Notes under the pieces: model-generated | What the model saw: only the letters and a program-made list of their open reading frames with translations | Database searches by the model: none | What the model was told of the DNA's origin: nothing | Assembly: GCA_910591455.2 (NCBI GenBank) | Contig: OU342819.1 | Location: 9,881,742 to 9,945,741, forward strand | DNA from: Pholis gunnellus | Lineage: Eukaryota; Chordata; Actinopteri; Perciformes; Pholidae | Reading direction: 5' to 3' | DNA length: 64,000 bases | Made by a program: the position numbers and the translations under genes | Shown here: piece after piece, positions 14,201 through 26,655 of the stretch | Layout of the letters: each line of letters begins with the position of its first letter | Position numbering within the stretch: position 1 is the stretch's first letter

Positions 14201-16347
14201 CCATGGTGTGAGAGTGGCCAGATGTGCTGACAGGGTCCCTGCAGTCAGCACACAGACAGTGAGGAACACAACAGAGACTGTGGTTCTGACATGTTTAATA
14301 GCTGCTTTTTGGATTTATAGAGATAACCATACATTATATAAAATATACAGATTCATTGATTTGATACACTGGACCTGTGATATGAGTGACATTATTAGGG
14401 TACAAGGCCTTGATGCAACCAATCCAGTTTCTGTAAGTGTATTTATCAAATTCTGTGTTTCAGTTATATTTAGCGGGACACACACACACACTCAGCTTTT
14501 AGTGCCACAAAAATTCCAATCCAGGTCCAATGCAACCTTACATGAGAACAAATGACCCCAATCACAGTGAGAGACATATTTTGTATTTTGAAAAGGAGAG
14601 AGAAATATGGTTGAACTGATGCATCCGACATACGTTTGAAACAAAAGAGTATCTGAAAACAAATTTTAAGAATTTAACCCTTTGGAGGACAACATCAGAA
14701 CTGAAGGGATTAGATGTCTACTTGCAATCTTATTCTTTTATGAGAGGAAATAAGATGTTGTGAAAAAAAAAGTATGCAAATGTTTCTGGAAAGAAAGAAA
14801 GTAACCATTTAAAATGTTCTGCATGCGTTTGTAGCAAAGTCAAGTCAACAGCTTGAACAGAGACAACTTCTGATGATGAATAATAAACAGAAACATATTG
14901 TGAACTTTTCGCTCAAGGAATTACAACATGCTGCATTCATTTTTCCTCTTGAACTTCCTCTATAGTTTCGAGTTTAATAGCTCTGTTCTGATAATAACAC
15001 ACAAAAAGCCAGAGAGCCAAGTGTGGAAAGTCAGCAAAGTGCAGACAGCCGAAGAAACATAATAACGATAGCATTTATTTGATCTCCAAGCAACTGTGCG
15101 GTCCAAGATGTTGAGCAACGGCACCGGTCTGGACGTCAGCTTTAACTCGCGTAGCTGCTGTTATATTTTTGGCACTTTGTATTTGTGCCACATCTCTCGT
15201 TAGTTTGGCTGCCGTTGATATCTGGCCCTCTAGTTTTCACAGGTGTAGAGAGCAGTCGGGTAGTCGGGTTGCCGTCTAAACCCCCCCCTCCCCCCCGATA
15301 CTCAGCATGCAAGATATGAAGCTTCAGACTCGACCTTGGCCTACACCGTCTGCTCTATTTATTTAAACTGTTAGCCCTTTGCCAAATAGGGTTCTCTAGT
15401 CTTTGTTGAAAGTTTAGTCTGTGTGCAGGCCACTGTCTACAAAAACAACTACATCTTCCCCCCCTAAAATTCAGCTTTTCAGAAACAGGCCTGTGTTTTG
15501 CTTGGATCAAGGCCGGTTGTGTCGACCATTAGTGTAATTACAGGTAAAATTCACATTGACGTGAACCATACTTGTCCTCCACTGTGCATCATAAAAATCT
15601 ATCATCAAGATTACTACAGTCATTACTGTAGTGTGGGAAAGCTAAGCAGCTCTGCACCAACGCCTGCTAAAGGTGTCAGACTTTGCCAGCTCCAAAAGCC
15701 TTTTAGCGCATAAACAACTTTCATTCACAGGTCAAACTCGACTCCAAAATAGAGTTGTGGGAATATGAAAGATATACAAAGTCCAGTGTTTTCACAAGGA
15801 TCAATTACATTATGTCTTTAATCTGATAACGGTAAACGACGCTGGTGAAATGCGGAAATTCATGAGCTTCGTGGCTGGTTTCCTGTCCGAGTTATCTTGA
15901 AATAACTGCGTAGGCAGTGTTCCCTCTCTTTTATTTATCTCCAAATTTGCATCAATTTGCACAAGAGGCAGAATATGAATGAAGAGTTAGTACTTCCAGT
16001 AGTTTCCCTAGATAAACACACCATAAAGCTTTGACAAGATGTCAGACTACCGAGCTGAGTAAACTCAACATGCCTCTGATCGCGATGCGTCCGGGACAGC
16101 AGGACCCATCGTTTGGGTAAGAAACTAGAAGCTGAGTCAACTGGAGTTAGAATATTCTATTGTTTTCCTCAATAAACTTTCAAGCGCAGAAATGTGCACG
16201 TGACCCCCAAATCCAACATCAATCATCAGTTGACCACACATGGCTGAACCACTACAGTCACTACCAACACATTCGACCGGGCGAGAAGCCCACCTCCGCA
16301 TACAGAGCCGGTTCACTCACTCACTCACTGCACACAAATCTTTTGAT

Positions 16348-16374
16348 GCGTCCCGTTTCGTCCCGTTTCGTCCC
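16348..16374 (+). repeat. Short tandem repeat with a 10-bp unit
   Basis: CGTCCCGTTT occurs twice in tandem, followed by a third partial unit (CGTCCC). Confidence 0.9.
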
Positions 16375-17750
16375 ATCGCCCCCTCCCCCCTCCTGATTGT
16401 GCCTGCATGAGAAATGTAGAAGTGTCCCAGTACAAACCTTCCCTCTGTGAAGTCACTGCCCCCCCCCCCCCCCCCCTCCCCTCCTTCTGTCAAACTGATA
16501 TTTTTCATCACAGGTTTTTGGATGTCGTTGGCTCCACAGATCACCTTTTTGTAGGTTGAGAGCGCTGGGATGACTTCAAGTCCAAGATAAGCTTTCCTCT
16601 CCATCTATTTGTGTGTGTTAATCATTACAAACAGAATGTCTGAAGTTATTATGTAAACAACTTAACAGAGAGGCTGCCTTTCTACTGTGTGCACAACCGG
16701 ATTGATGGCATTTTCTGCTTTTGAACAAATCATCATTTTTGCATTCTACTGGAGTGCACCCTGCTAAAGTGAAATATATCCAATTTGAAAAGTGTTACAG
16801 CTCAATGCACACAGTCATAGTTTTGCATTGCTGAAAAAGTAATACTTGTTATGTGGCTACAGATAGTAGGGTACTCCTTTAGAGGATCATCTCTTTGACA
16901 TATTCAAATAATTCTTTAGGGAAATAAATAAATGACTTAATGATTTAAAAAAAAAAAGAAAAAAAAATATTGAGTTACTCCAAAAGGATTTGTTGCAGTT
17001 TCAATCATTCACCAACAACTTCAAACTTGCCTTTGACTCTACTCGTATGTCCAAACAGTGGACTTCCTGGTTTAAAATATAAAACAACACGGGTGTTATC
17101 CCTTAACTTCCCCTCGCTCTGACTACAGGTGAGCACCGTGCAATCATCTACGCCGAGAGGCCATTGTGCATTGTTGGGAATAACCCACAAAGTGTAAGCC
17201 TCTGTTCTGTATGTAAAGTCATCATTAAACAAGCTGCCATCAATCCCCACAGGGAGTAACAGGTACCATCAGCTGGATTATTGTTGTGTCGCCACACAAC
17301 TGCTGCACGTGCCTTAAGTGATCCAACCAAACAATGGCAACCAAGCCCGGAAGGGGGGAGTCAGGGAGATAAAGAGAGTGCCACACACGATATAATACCG
17401 ACCTATTGTTACATGGACAAAAGTACACACACGGCCAGTCACTGAAACTTGTCTCGTTTGATCTCAGGGTAGAGGTGAAGGTCTAACTTGAGGACATTAA
17501 ATACTAAAGATCTAAAAAGATAAAGGCCAGTAGTTTTCCCCCTCCTCCCCTAGTGTTCCTCTCATTTGCCCCCTTTCCCCTCCTGTCTCTCATAGTGTTT
17601 CTTCTATAACTCTCATAAAAGCCTTTAAATACCATGATTGTACGACGCGTCCATGAACTCGTTTTACATTCTGTTCTATGCGGCGGCTTATTTTGAAAAA
17701 AAACAAATGCATGTTTTACACAATATAACGTTTTTCTTTTAATGGAAATA

Positions 17751-17754
<4 letters not shown>

Positions 17755-17788
<34 letters not shown>
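17755..17788 (+). repeat. (TA)n-(CA)n compound repeat
   Basis: About 26 bp of alternating TA pass into ACACACACATAT; likely easily unwound. Confidence 0.9.
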
Positions 17789-17789
<1 letters not shown>

Positions 17790-19462
17790 TATGGGTGGAG
17801 CTGTTAAGAGGACAGGCAGCCCAAATAAAAGTTTTTATTCCTTCTTTTTTCACACTCGTATGCATGTGAAAGACCAGTCCAGTTCAAGTCACTACACTAA
17901 ATGTCCCTTCTGTGACTGAGGGGTGAGTCACAGTGTCTTTATATATGTGTGTGTGTGTGTGTGTGAAGTCTTTTCTTTCATCTGGGGTGGTCTGCTGACC
18001 GAGACGGAGAAGATACACGTTGACACCACTAATGACCTGTGCTAACAGGCTGGCACTGACTGATACAGTCATTATCACTCACACAGACACACACACACAC
18101 ACACACACTCTCTGGTGCTTGTAGCATACTGGGTGCAGGGTAGCTCTTCTGAGACATGAGGTACTCACAATAAAACACACTCTTCTTTGTCTGGCGACTT
18201 ACAATAGACTGCAGTGAGGCTTAAGATGCTCAGATTGCCTCAGCATCAGTCACAAGAGTCCACATACCCCTAAACCACATCACCACATCAGTGTTTTGTT
18301 TACACCACAACAAGAACACTACATAAGCCCCTTCGTAAAAAAAAAAAATCTGCCCTTTAACAAGGGTCAGCTCCTCTGGTGCTTTGAAGCATTTTTGGAT
18401 TATACATATTCCAGAAAGGGTAACTGTGACAACGTAAAGCTTGCTTGGTACACAGCCCATCTCATGGGACAGCTGGAAGTATAAGACGCATACGAGGGTC
18501 ATCTCAAGGCAGAATCTTTGCCTCTGTGACTGCAAACTATTTCCTGCAATGTTTTGTAGCGGAAAAGGGCCAGCTCGCTGAAAATGATCATGAAAGGAAT
18601 GCTGCGTTTGCACCGAAAGATACAATCTAAAGAGACGAATATGAATTTGTGTTTCTTAAGTTCATAGATAATAAAAAACATTACCCTATCATAATAACAA
18701 TCTAAACTTTCATGTTAACACCTTTGGCTGATGTCTTATCAGGCCGCTATAATAAGTGAATTCAGCGGCCAGCCATATGAGCTCTGAAGACAGTGAATCA
18801 CACAACGGAGGAGTCTGGTGGGTCCTCTTGAGGATCTGAAACACATTTCTTGCTGGGAATCTGCGACAAGATAATTCACCGTACGGTGGTTAGCTTTTGT
18901 ATTTGAACCACTGGACGACAATTAAAACAATACCCTGGAGTGTACATGTTCATTACACAACCGAGCGAGGGACATTCCAGGAAGGATTGAGGGTATGAAT
19001 AGATGTGAATGGTGATAGACGCATTTGTATGCTCGCCGGCTGGCAGGCAGGCAGTCAAGGCCCACTCCAGACTTGGGATCAATGAGGGAGAGATGGAGAG
19101 GGAGAGAGAGAGACAGACTAGGACCCATTCTGGGCACCGTGGTGTTGTCTTTGAACAAATACACACTCACATGCACGCACACAAAAACGGAGGGAGCTCA
19201 GTAAGGAGTCTCTCTTTTCATGCAGATCTTTTGTCTCTCAGTAATGTCTGGTATGCCGGGATACAGGCTTTGCTCAATGACCTGATTTCTATGGGGCTGC
19301 CAAGGCACCGGCCTGAGTGTGTGTGCGAGTGTGTGTGTGTGCGCGCGCGCGTGTTCATCTGCCTGCGAGCCCTTCCTCTGGATAAGACAAGACTTAGCCA
19401 GGCAGACAGACACAGACTGAGACAGATACAGCCAATAAGAGGGCAGGAAACACAAAAACACA

Positions 19463-19463
19463 G

Positions 19464-19494
<31 letters not shown>

Positions 19495-19501
19495 CACACA
19501 G
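19463..19501 (+). repeat. (CA)n microsatellite in intron 2
   Basis: CA run with one AAA interruption; a separate GT/GC alternating stretch lies at about 19320-19352. Confidence 0.9.
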
Positions 19502-19843
19502 CCTTGCATGAAGTAAACAAAAAGGCCTTGAGTTCCCATAACGGGAAGAGAGGCTTAATTGGATGAGATGAGGAAATATTCTGTGGGGGAAATTAATTCA
19601 AGTCAGCACAGTGGTTGCAGCCCAAGATGCAGTTATTGCAATAGATTTTAAATGTTTACCAGTTGCAGGATATTTAAAAAGAAATGTAAAAACCCTCCAA
19701 TGTTTATTTGAACTTACAATCAGTTTTTAAGAGAAAATGTTGAAGAGAAAGAGACTGAGAGCTTTCCGGATTCCTGTGATTAATATAAGAAAGAGCCTAA
19801 AAAAGGAAGCGATGCCGTCTTAAAGACTTTCCAGACAACCTAC

Positions 19844-20066
19844 CTTGTCTCTGTATGATGACCCTGAGCAGCGGATGAGCCGTCGACACCGCCTTGCAGA
19901 AGTTGTCGTCGTTGTTGATCGGCAGCAAATCACCGTGGATGTCAGCATAGCCAATCATCACCTCCATGTTAGCGATGCGGTGAATGTGCAGAATGAGCTT
20001 GTAAAACTCCTCGAACTTGCCGGGCTTGACCCGGTCCACCGAGAACCGGCGGAATTCTGCCCCATA
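19844..20066 (-). CDS. pard6g: pard6g coding exon 2 (PB1 domain)
   Basis: This minus-strand exon of 223 bp is flanked by a pyrimidine tract plus CTCTTCAG acceptor (AG at 20068-20067) and an AAG|GTAGGT donor (GT at 19843-19842). It encodes 74 codons plus one base (phase 1). Blocks seen in order are YGAEFRRFSVDR, KPGKFEEFYKLILHIH, IGYADIHGDLLPINNDDNF, CKAVSTAHPLLRV and IIQRQ. This is the PB1 domain of Par-6, which heterodimerises with the PB1 domain of atypical PKC in the Par3-Par6-aPKC complex at apical membranes and tight junctions. NFCKAVS and FYKL fit PARD6G better than PARD6B (NYHKAVS), and PARD6A is much more divergent. The split last codon begins with G, consistent with the glutamate that follows in relatives. 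The CRIB and PDZ parts are in a later exon not present here. Family assignment is very secure; paralog is likely. Confidence 0.9.
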
Positions 20067-20584
20067 CTGAAGAGAAGATAAAAAGAGAGAGGAGACATTT
20101 AAAAAAAAAAAAAAAAAAAAAGGACAGTCACTCAGACAACCAAACAGGAAGATGAAACCGGGATGTCCGATCTCATGCACTTATCTAACCCATCTGACTG
20201 GCACACTGTCTGCTGAGCTCTGTCACAGTAGCGGCCATGACCTTTTTGTACAATATGAGACAGGGGAAGCCGTTTCTAAGCACAATACAAAGGGAGTTAG
20301 CTGCAATCCTTTGGAAAACTGGTTTTATGCAGCAAGAGCAATATAATTCTTACACATTTACATACTACACTCCCTCAACCATAGAAAGAGTTTGATACTT
20401 AAAGCCCAACTTATTGATAGCATAGCAAATCAAATGAAATCCCTGAAGCGGCCCAAATAGTCTAAAACCCCACCACTCACATTATAAAAAAAATGTATAC
20501 GCTTTAATGAACTGAAGCTTTAACCTTCAGGTGTAAAAGAGCAGGGGTGCTTTTCACACAGCAAACGCAATACATTTAGAGGAC

Positions 20585-20710
20585 CTGTTTGACATTTTGG
20601 GAAGTTCTTTATATGCATTTGCTTTTTTTGCAGAGAGCTACATTTGAAGGTTGATATCCCTTTCATGTCTGTAGCCAAGAGTAATAGTGAAGCTACCGCC
20701 TTTGAACTAC
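20585..20710 (-). repeat. Teleost dispersed repeat R2, copy 3 (partial, in pard6g intron 1)
   Basis: Read on the plus strand as GTTTGACATTTTGGGAAGTT, GCAGAGAGCTACAT, TTGATATCCCTTTCATGTCT and GTGAAGCTACCGCC. This is the reverse complement of the right part of the family, so the copy sits inverted relative to copies 1 and 2. It is diverged. Confidence 0.6.
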
Positions 20711-20939
20711 TTCCTGGTGGGATCCCTGCAGCTTTGTAATCACACCGCTCGCCAAGATCACCTCATGACAAAAAAAATGAACGTCAGCTGCACATCACAT
20801 GTAACTTTGGCCAAGAAAACAGCAGGAAAGGGGGGAAGAGGAATCTGCACAATAGAACAATACAGGTGGATGAGTAAGCTATCTCAGTACAAATACATGA
20901 CACTGGCTACCAGCCACGCCTCCCCCAAGAGCACAAACT

Positions 20940-21060
20940 TGAACAATTGTGCAACCGCATTTCCGGCTACGTCATCGACGCAGCAACGAGAGCGCGGCTG
21001 AGGGTCACTGCGGGGTCATCATGTGACTCACAGACAAGAACGGACTTGAGGAGCCGAGAT
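20940..21060 (-). promoter_or_regulatory. CpG-dense intronic block with ETS and CRE-like motifs (possible alternative promoter)
   Basis: In a CpG-poor intron this block contains about ten CpGs in little over 100 bp. On the minus strand it carries a CCGGAAAT ETS-type site (20966-20959) directly beside a TGACGTAG CRE-like site (20975-20968), plus a TCATGTGA E-box/M-box at 21019-21026. Paired ETS and CRE sites are typical of TATA-less vertebrate promoters. It lies about 900 bp upstream of pard6g exon 2, so it could drive an internal transcript, or it could be an enhancer. No coding exon is associated with it. This is motif reading only. Confidence 0.3.
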
Positions 21061-24000
21061 GACAAGTGAGGCTCAAAAAGCTCCACAAACACCGCAACAA
21101 CATGTGCAGGAGCACCGAAGTCTGAACCACAGAGGCAATTTGTACACGAAGGTGCCGTTTGTTACTGTAATCATCCGCTCACAGCGGAGGAGAAGAGTGG
21201 AGATGAGGAGGAGGGAGAGGAGGGAGAGAGAGGAGAACCGCTGACTGCAGAGAAGCAGTATACCGACTGGGAGGAGAGTATAAAGAGCAGGGGGATACGT
21301 TAACCAGCTCTGTAATTAGAAGATGACACATGAATTTAAGAGGAGGTGTGTTCGGAGAATAGGGGGGATACCAGGCGGGTGTGTGGTTTGCTGCCAGATT
21401 CACTGAAGGAAACAAAAGGGCACACATGTGAACCCACATTTAAAAAACGTAACTTGGATTCCAGCAAATAAAACTCAGCCTACATCAGAAGATGACACAA
21501 GACGTTGACAAACAGGATTGTCAAGTCTTCAGTGCTTAACATGCGGCAAAGTGAAATCTAGACATGAGCGAACTGTAATAAAACACCGTAAGACTTCAAC
21601 ACTTGACTTACCGAGTAACAATCACACTTCTGCATATCAGTAAGCGTCGTCATTGCTCTGAACCGGAATGTTCTCTTGGCACCGTGATCAGTCTGAACAA
21701 TCTGTTTTTTTTTACAAGCAGAACTCTGGTATGAACAAGTCTGAACACGGGATGATTAATCACAAGGGCCTCGACACCGAACCCAAACCTAAGAATACAT
21801 CACTGCTAACCCTGACATCACCTGTCCCCCCCACGACCAATCAGGGCAAAGTGATGTCAACAGGTTGAAACACGTCTGGAGACACCTAAACTCTGACACA
21901 CTGAAGAAAAAGGAACATAACTGACTTCTAGTCTTTCGTCAACACTGTTTTGGTCCCTACCCGGTACAACTCACCTGAGAAATCACCTAGCAGCTTTTTA
22001 AAGTTGAATAACTAAATATGCAACGTGATGTGCAACTCAGGGATCGGGCCTCAAACTGAGAATGTGCGAACGGCATGTTTCGAAATAAGAAAATAACTTG
22101 AAAATCTGGGGGAATCAAAGTAAGGGCAGAGGGAGGGAAGGAAAACAAATCCCACCCAACCCCCAACATCCCTCTCTGCCTCTGATAAGAGCTTTACGTG
22201 AGTGAAACCAGCTCCTGGCCGTGGCTCCACGACAGGCCGCCAGACACCTCCAGTGTTAACCCTGATAAGCTTATCCTTGGAAAACCTTTGCCCTGAGAAA
22301 AACCAAACGCTAACCAGTCGCATCACAGACAACAGAAACACACCAATATCACTCCTTGGCAATCTAATTTGGGGGTTATTTCTCAAACATGAACTGGTCC
22401 TGTTGTGCTGTATGAAATTCAAGAAGAGTCAACGCAGATTATTCACATCTGCCTCATAAGAACTGTAAGAAAAGTCTGAAAATGTCCAGTTTATTTATGC
22501 ATAGAAGATGAATTCATTTTGAACATTTCAATGGGCTTTTCTAGTTACTGCTCGAGTCACACCCTCTGCAACACATCACACGCTGCTGCAGAACCTGCTA
22601 CAGTGCGTTTGGGACGTTACTTATCGTTGCCTTCACACATTCATAAGGGAGACCCGACAGCAGAGGAGCTACCCATTACAGGTATTCCAATGATTAGAGC
22701 CGTCATTCTGGTTTGGTCAGGTGATGCTCAAATTGAAGTTGAATACCTGTTAGGGTTGTTCATAACAAAACCAGAGTAAGTGGAACAAAATGACGCGATA
22801 AGAGCGATGAGTAGGGAAACATGTGATGTTCAAGGACAGTGAGTCAGCTTCCATGACGGCGTTATACCTGCCTGTTCTTTTGCTTCTGATCAGTCCCACC
22901 TACAAAAGAAACTATCTCAAAGTGACGACTCCAGTTCTCTGTGGAGCAAACACAAAACCCACCCTGCTAAAAGAATGTTGTTTGAGCATCCTGGAATAGA
23001 CGAGCCCCTCTTTTCTTCTCACCCACCAGCAGCGTATCTGTTGTCCCCAGGTCTCTGCCTGTCCCATCCCACCACACCACTGAAACTAGGCAGCCAAAAC
23101 TAAAAAAAAACTTTAAAAAAAAACCCCTCTGGACTGAATGAGTCACCTCTTGTCCATCTCAATTTGGCATGTCAACGGAGGAGCAGCAGCTCATCCTTCA
23201 AATAAGCGCTGACACATTCATGGGCGCTGGCATGTGTAAACACACACGTATGAATGCCACTCTACGTTGTCGTCACTTAAATGGAATTTAGAGGAAAATG
23301 TTGGTTACGAGAAGTCCTTGAGAGGCTGTGACAAAAGTATAAATAGTTCAGGGTTTGTTCCCTTTGTGGTCAGGATTGGAAACAGTGCCATGTGTTTATC
23401 TGGGATGACTCTCACTAAGCCGATGCTCTATGCTCAGTTGTCAGTTCTGTCACAAACTTTTAAAAACAAAACTTTTTCCTTTGACTGCAGACAAACGTAT
23501 CAAAGTGATAGCCAAGGTCTATTGTCGTTCTAGTGTATTTAGTGAGGTTTGACAAAGAAGGGGTTCATAATTCACGTGAGGTTTGCTCACATGTTGTGTA
23601 AATTGGTGGTGTACAGTACATAAACCCAACACTGATGGATAACTGTGGTCATTTACTTACTAGTGAATTTAATGTATCCCCCTGTTACACCGTTAGCCTC
23701 TCACAAACTACTCAAAACAATGCGTAGGCGGAAACTATGTAGCGCAAAACCCGCAGTGAAAGCGACTAATGTTGCAAAAGCATCCGATTGAACAGATACC
23801 TTTTAGAAAAAAATTGTAACAAATAGCAAAAGCTAGGTTGTTAAATGTCAAACCAGTTTTTCCCCCCCATCGGCTTCGTGACAGGGGGGGGGGGGGGGAG
23901 CCAAATCAGCACAATCTGCATGGTCGGAATTAAGAAGACAATAATCTGTGCAAATTATAGAAACATTCAGACGCGGGTGCGTCCAGCTCCCGTTTCATGA

Positions 24001-24166
24001 ACTAGATAAGAGCTTTTTGTCACTGAGGGGAGGAAATATGCGTTAGTTGCACACAGTTTTGTCGGACAAAACTCCAGCTCCGTTAAGGGACGACCATGTG
24101 AACTCCTCATTTTCTCCTCAAATCCCTGTTTAGAGTCTCCACATTACCAAAACCCTTAACGCTCAC

Positions 24167-24238
24167 CTTGCTTTTCACTTCCACGGCGTTACAATCCGCA
24201 GTCTGCAGAGGTTGCGATCTGTTAAAGCTCCGATTCAT
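24167..24238 (-). CDS. pard6g: pard6g coding exon 1 (Par-6 family cell-polarity scaffold, N-terminus)
   Basis: Read on the minus strand, an ATG at 24238 opens 24 codons, beginning MNRSFNRSQPLQ and ending CNAVEVKSK. An AAG|GTGAGC donor follows directly (GT at 24166-24165). Par-6 proteins start this way: human PARD6G begins MNRSF and also ends its first coding exon with AVEVKSK after 24 residues, so length and phase (0) agree. The lysine in VEVK (residue 22) corresponds to the conserved basic PB1 residue that contacts atypical PKC in Par-6 family structures. The start has A at -3 (AAAATGA), a good vertebrate context. The frame joins in phase with the PB1 exon at 20066-19844. The ORF is too short to be found by length alone. 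Seen: ATG, peptide, donor. Known: family N-terminus. Inferred: gene identity; the paralog (6g rather than 6b) rests on the MNRSF start and on exon 2. Confidence 0.86.
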
Positions 24239-24540
24239 TTTGTATTTTTCAGGTTGCAGTTTAAAAAAAAAGAAAAGAAAAAAAAAAGAAAAGTTCAGCC
24301 GCCTTTGCCCGCAGAAAGAGGGGCTCTGGTCCCGGGATTTCTGCTACAAAATCCGTTTCTGCTTCGTCTCCGGTAGAGGAAGTTTGTGTCTCCTTCAGTT
24401 TATTTCACCTCCTGGAGTTTTCTGTAGATGCGATCCGCCAGACAGAGAGAGGACTTTACGGGAGAGTAGGAGGTGAGCAACTCACCGCGTTGGCTTGGGA
24501 GTGTGAGTTAAGTTTTGAAATGACATCAGCACTCCTAAAA
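24239..24540 (-). promoter_or_regulatory. pard6g: pard6g 5' UTR and probable promoter-proximal region
   Basis: The 300 bp upstream of the pard6g ATG is moderately GC-rich on the far side (about 24296-24500, with CCCGGG, CCGCCTTTGCCCGCAG and CTCCGG). Nearer the ATG it is an A/G-rich stretch on the plus strand (24260-24295), which is pyrimidine-rich in the transcript. No TATA box was obvious. A transcription start cannot be placed from sequence alone, and an additional upstream non-coding exon is possible. Confidence 0.4.
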
Positions 24541-25240
24541 AAAAAAAAAAAAAAAAGGGATTCTATGAGGCCTCCACTTACTGCTCGTAATGTTCAGCTT
24601 CCTCAGCCAGTACCTCGTAGTATCCTCCGCATGTAAGAGCAGAATTAGCATTAACAGAAGCTTAAAGATGTTGGGACGACTGTTAAGAATACAATGCATG
24701 ATGAAGACTTAACATAGCTATATTGTTACATCTATACATAATATATTTGCATAAATGCATTGTATGACTACAAATAATATACCTCACAAAATATTATTAG
24801 ATTAAGCCAATCGTGCCAGATCAGCCATGCTTCACCAAATATCTTTTGATGAATATGGAGCACAATTTTTAAGATGGCTTACAATGTCCAAGGCAGACCT
24901 ATTAATGAATGCTAGACTTAAAATCTCCTTACTATATATATATACAATTATGTTGATGGTTTACTACACTTTACTAATAGATCTAAAGATTCCGATAGCA
25001 CTTGAAGGCAACACTACGCACACTGGTCCTCCAGTGCGCCAGAGGACGCATTTCTCAACACAAATGTTTTCAAAGCCTCTAGTTTTAAAAGGACTGGTAT
25101 TTAATTATGATGGAAGATAGTGTACACTGGAATTAAGAATAACATTGATTAGTAAATCGTGTTTCCAGGTAATTTTAGATTTGAGTATTAAAACCAAAAC
25201 CTGTACAGGAGCATCCAAGTCTGATGCGGTGTGGTTCCTG

Positions 25241-25302
25241 TCTGTGTGTGTGTGTGTCTCTGTGTGTGTGCGTGTGTGTGTGTGTGTGTGTCTGTGTGTG
25301 CT
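25241..25302 (+). repeat. Compound (TG)n microsatellite
   Basis: TG runs interrupted by TC and CG units, followed by TATATATGTATA. Confidence 0.9.
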
Positions 25303-26635
25303 GGTGTATATATATGTATACATTTTTTCCTTGATGTTACAGGTTTGAGAGAGGCACAGTATTATACAGGCAGGAGACATGACACTATCATTGTCTCTGT
25401 AAATGCTCCCTATTGTGCTGTTGAGTTGATTAAGCTTTGTTTCCCCAAGGGTCCTCACTTTTCTTCACAAGGAGCACAAACATACTCATGCTCCCATTAC
25501 TAGTGATATTGTATTTGTTCTATTCAGTACTTTATGATTCATGGGATGTGAAGGCAACAGCTCATAATCCGTTAGCACCTGCTCAACTTGTCAGAAAGGC
25601 CATGTGATAACAACAAATTGTGAACGATTACAACAAAGTTTCATAACTTTCTGATTCACCTTTTAAGACAAAACGTCTACTTACGTTTACTTCCTTATGT
25701 AGTCTAATACATAATCAGTAAAAACATCGTCAGAGCCTCCACCTCTGGAAAACATGTCAGAGCCCGTAGCTTTTGACAAGTCCACCATAAAGTGTTAAAT
25801 CTACAGTCAGCAATATTTACGTGAAAATGCATCAGCTACACTGAAGTGTAATTGTTACTGAAAAATGTTGTGCAGGTCCCCCCCCCCCCCAAAAGTCCTA
25901 CACTTCCTTTCCCTTGAGTCATCCGGGTAAAGAGGCGGCCCCTGACTGCTGTCCTGCTTTACAACATTCCTGGGCCCCTGAAGCCGCCGGTGTACAGCAG
26001 CTGCTGTTTGCAATGCCCCACAGTAGCTGCAAACCTTTCTTGTCTACTTGCTCAAGGAGTGTGTTGACCAGTTAGAAGCCCACCAAGTATACTGTCAGAT
26101 GTTGGTTTCACTGAAGCGAGGCACTGAAGGCGTAGTCACACACAAATGAGGTGTACCAATCTTTTCCTCTGTGGTTTTATGAAGTAGTACTCTGAGGTAT
26201 TTCTAGCTCAGGTGTATCAATATTTGTGCTTTGGTTCCATTAAACGGTTGCAGAGCTCATCATCAGCAAACTGTCCAAAGAGAAAGAAAGAGATGGAAGG
26301 CATGAAGAGAAGGCTAAGTCATGAGGTAGCAGCTGAGAAATGAAAGATTCAAGAAGTTAGGGGTGATGAATGATGAAGATTGTTTGTGTAATGACATATC
26401 TGGCCATGGTGAGCAACTGTGCTGCTGAGGTGCAAAGGATCTGAGAGAAGTGAAATAGTTGTTGATGCTGAGAGAAAGTGTTTGCACCTGAAGTGCAGAC
26501 TTTTTATTCTTTTCTGTTTTCTCTCTCTTTATGCAGAGTCTCATTTTCAATCCAGCAGCGGACGGTAATGCAGGTTTTTGGATGATGCCAACGGCCTCTA
26601 AAAACCACCGAAGAAGACAACTCGCTCTGTTCAGC

Positions 26636-26655
26636 AGCGGGGGCGGGGGCGGGGC
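26636..26655 (+). promoter_or_regulatory. Tandem GC boxes (Sp/KLF-type sites)
   Basis: Overlapping GGGGCGGGG motifs sit in a short CpG-richer patch (about 26570-26690), about 2.4 kb upstream of pard6g exon 1. This could be a distal promoter or enhancer element. No start site or exon was recognised beside it. Confidence 0.3.

Larger units (their letters stand above)
1..19843 (-). other. pard6g: pard6g intron 2 (partial, runs off the left edge)
   Basis: The donor GTAGGT at 19843 opens an intron that does not close within the window. In relatives the final coding exon encodes roughly 280 residues with the CRIB and PDZ domains and would appear as one long minus-strand frame. The longest minus-strand frame in this stretch is about 138 codons (7728-7312), is fed partly by a CA repeat, and has no Par-6 features. 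The intron is therefore at least 19.8 kb. Contents seen are dispersed repeats at about 3.0-3.45, 4.65-5.05 and 11.1-11.28 kb, many short (CA)n tracts, C or G homopolymers at 2829, 8641, 13112 and 16459, and a TA tract at 17755. Nothing else was recognisable. Confidence 0.75.
20067..24166 (-). other. pard6g: pard6g intron 1
   Basis: The intron is 4,100 bp between the two coding exons, with GTGAGC at its 5' end and TTCTCTTCAG at its 3' end on the minus strand. Just inside the acceptor lies a run of A on the plus strand (about 20101-20121), which is a long U tract in the transcript and extends the polypyrimidine tract. The intron holds a fragment of a dispersed repeat (20585-20710), a CpG-dense block (20940-21060), a 15-base G run near 23884-23898, and otherwise unremarkable sequence. 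No further coding exon was recognised. Confidence 0.8.

Noticed and set aside
19009..19566. 185-codon plus-strand frame, the longest in the window
   Set aside because: It runs through GA, GT and CA repeats, has no recognisable domain, and is antisense within pard6g intron 2.
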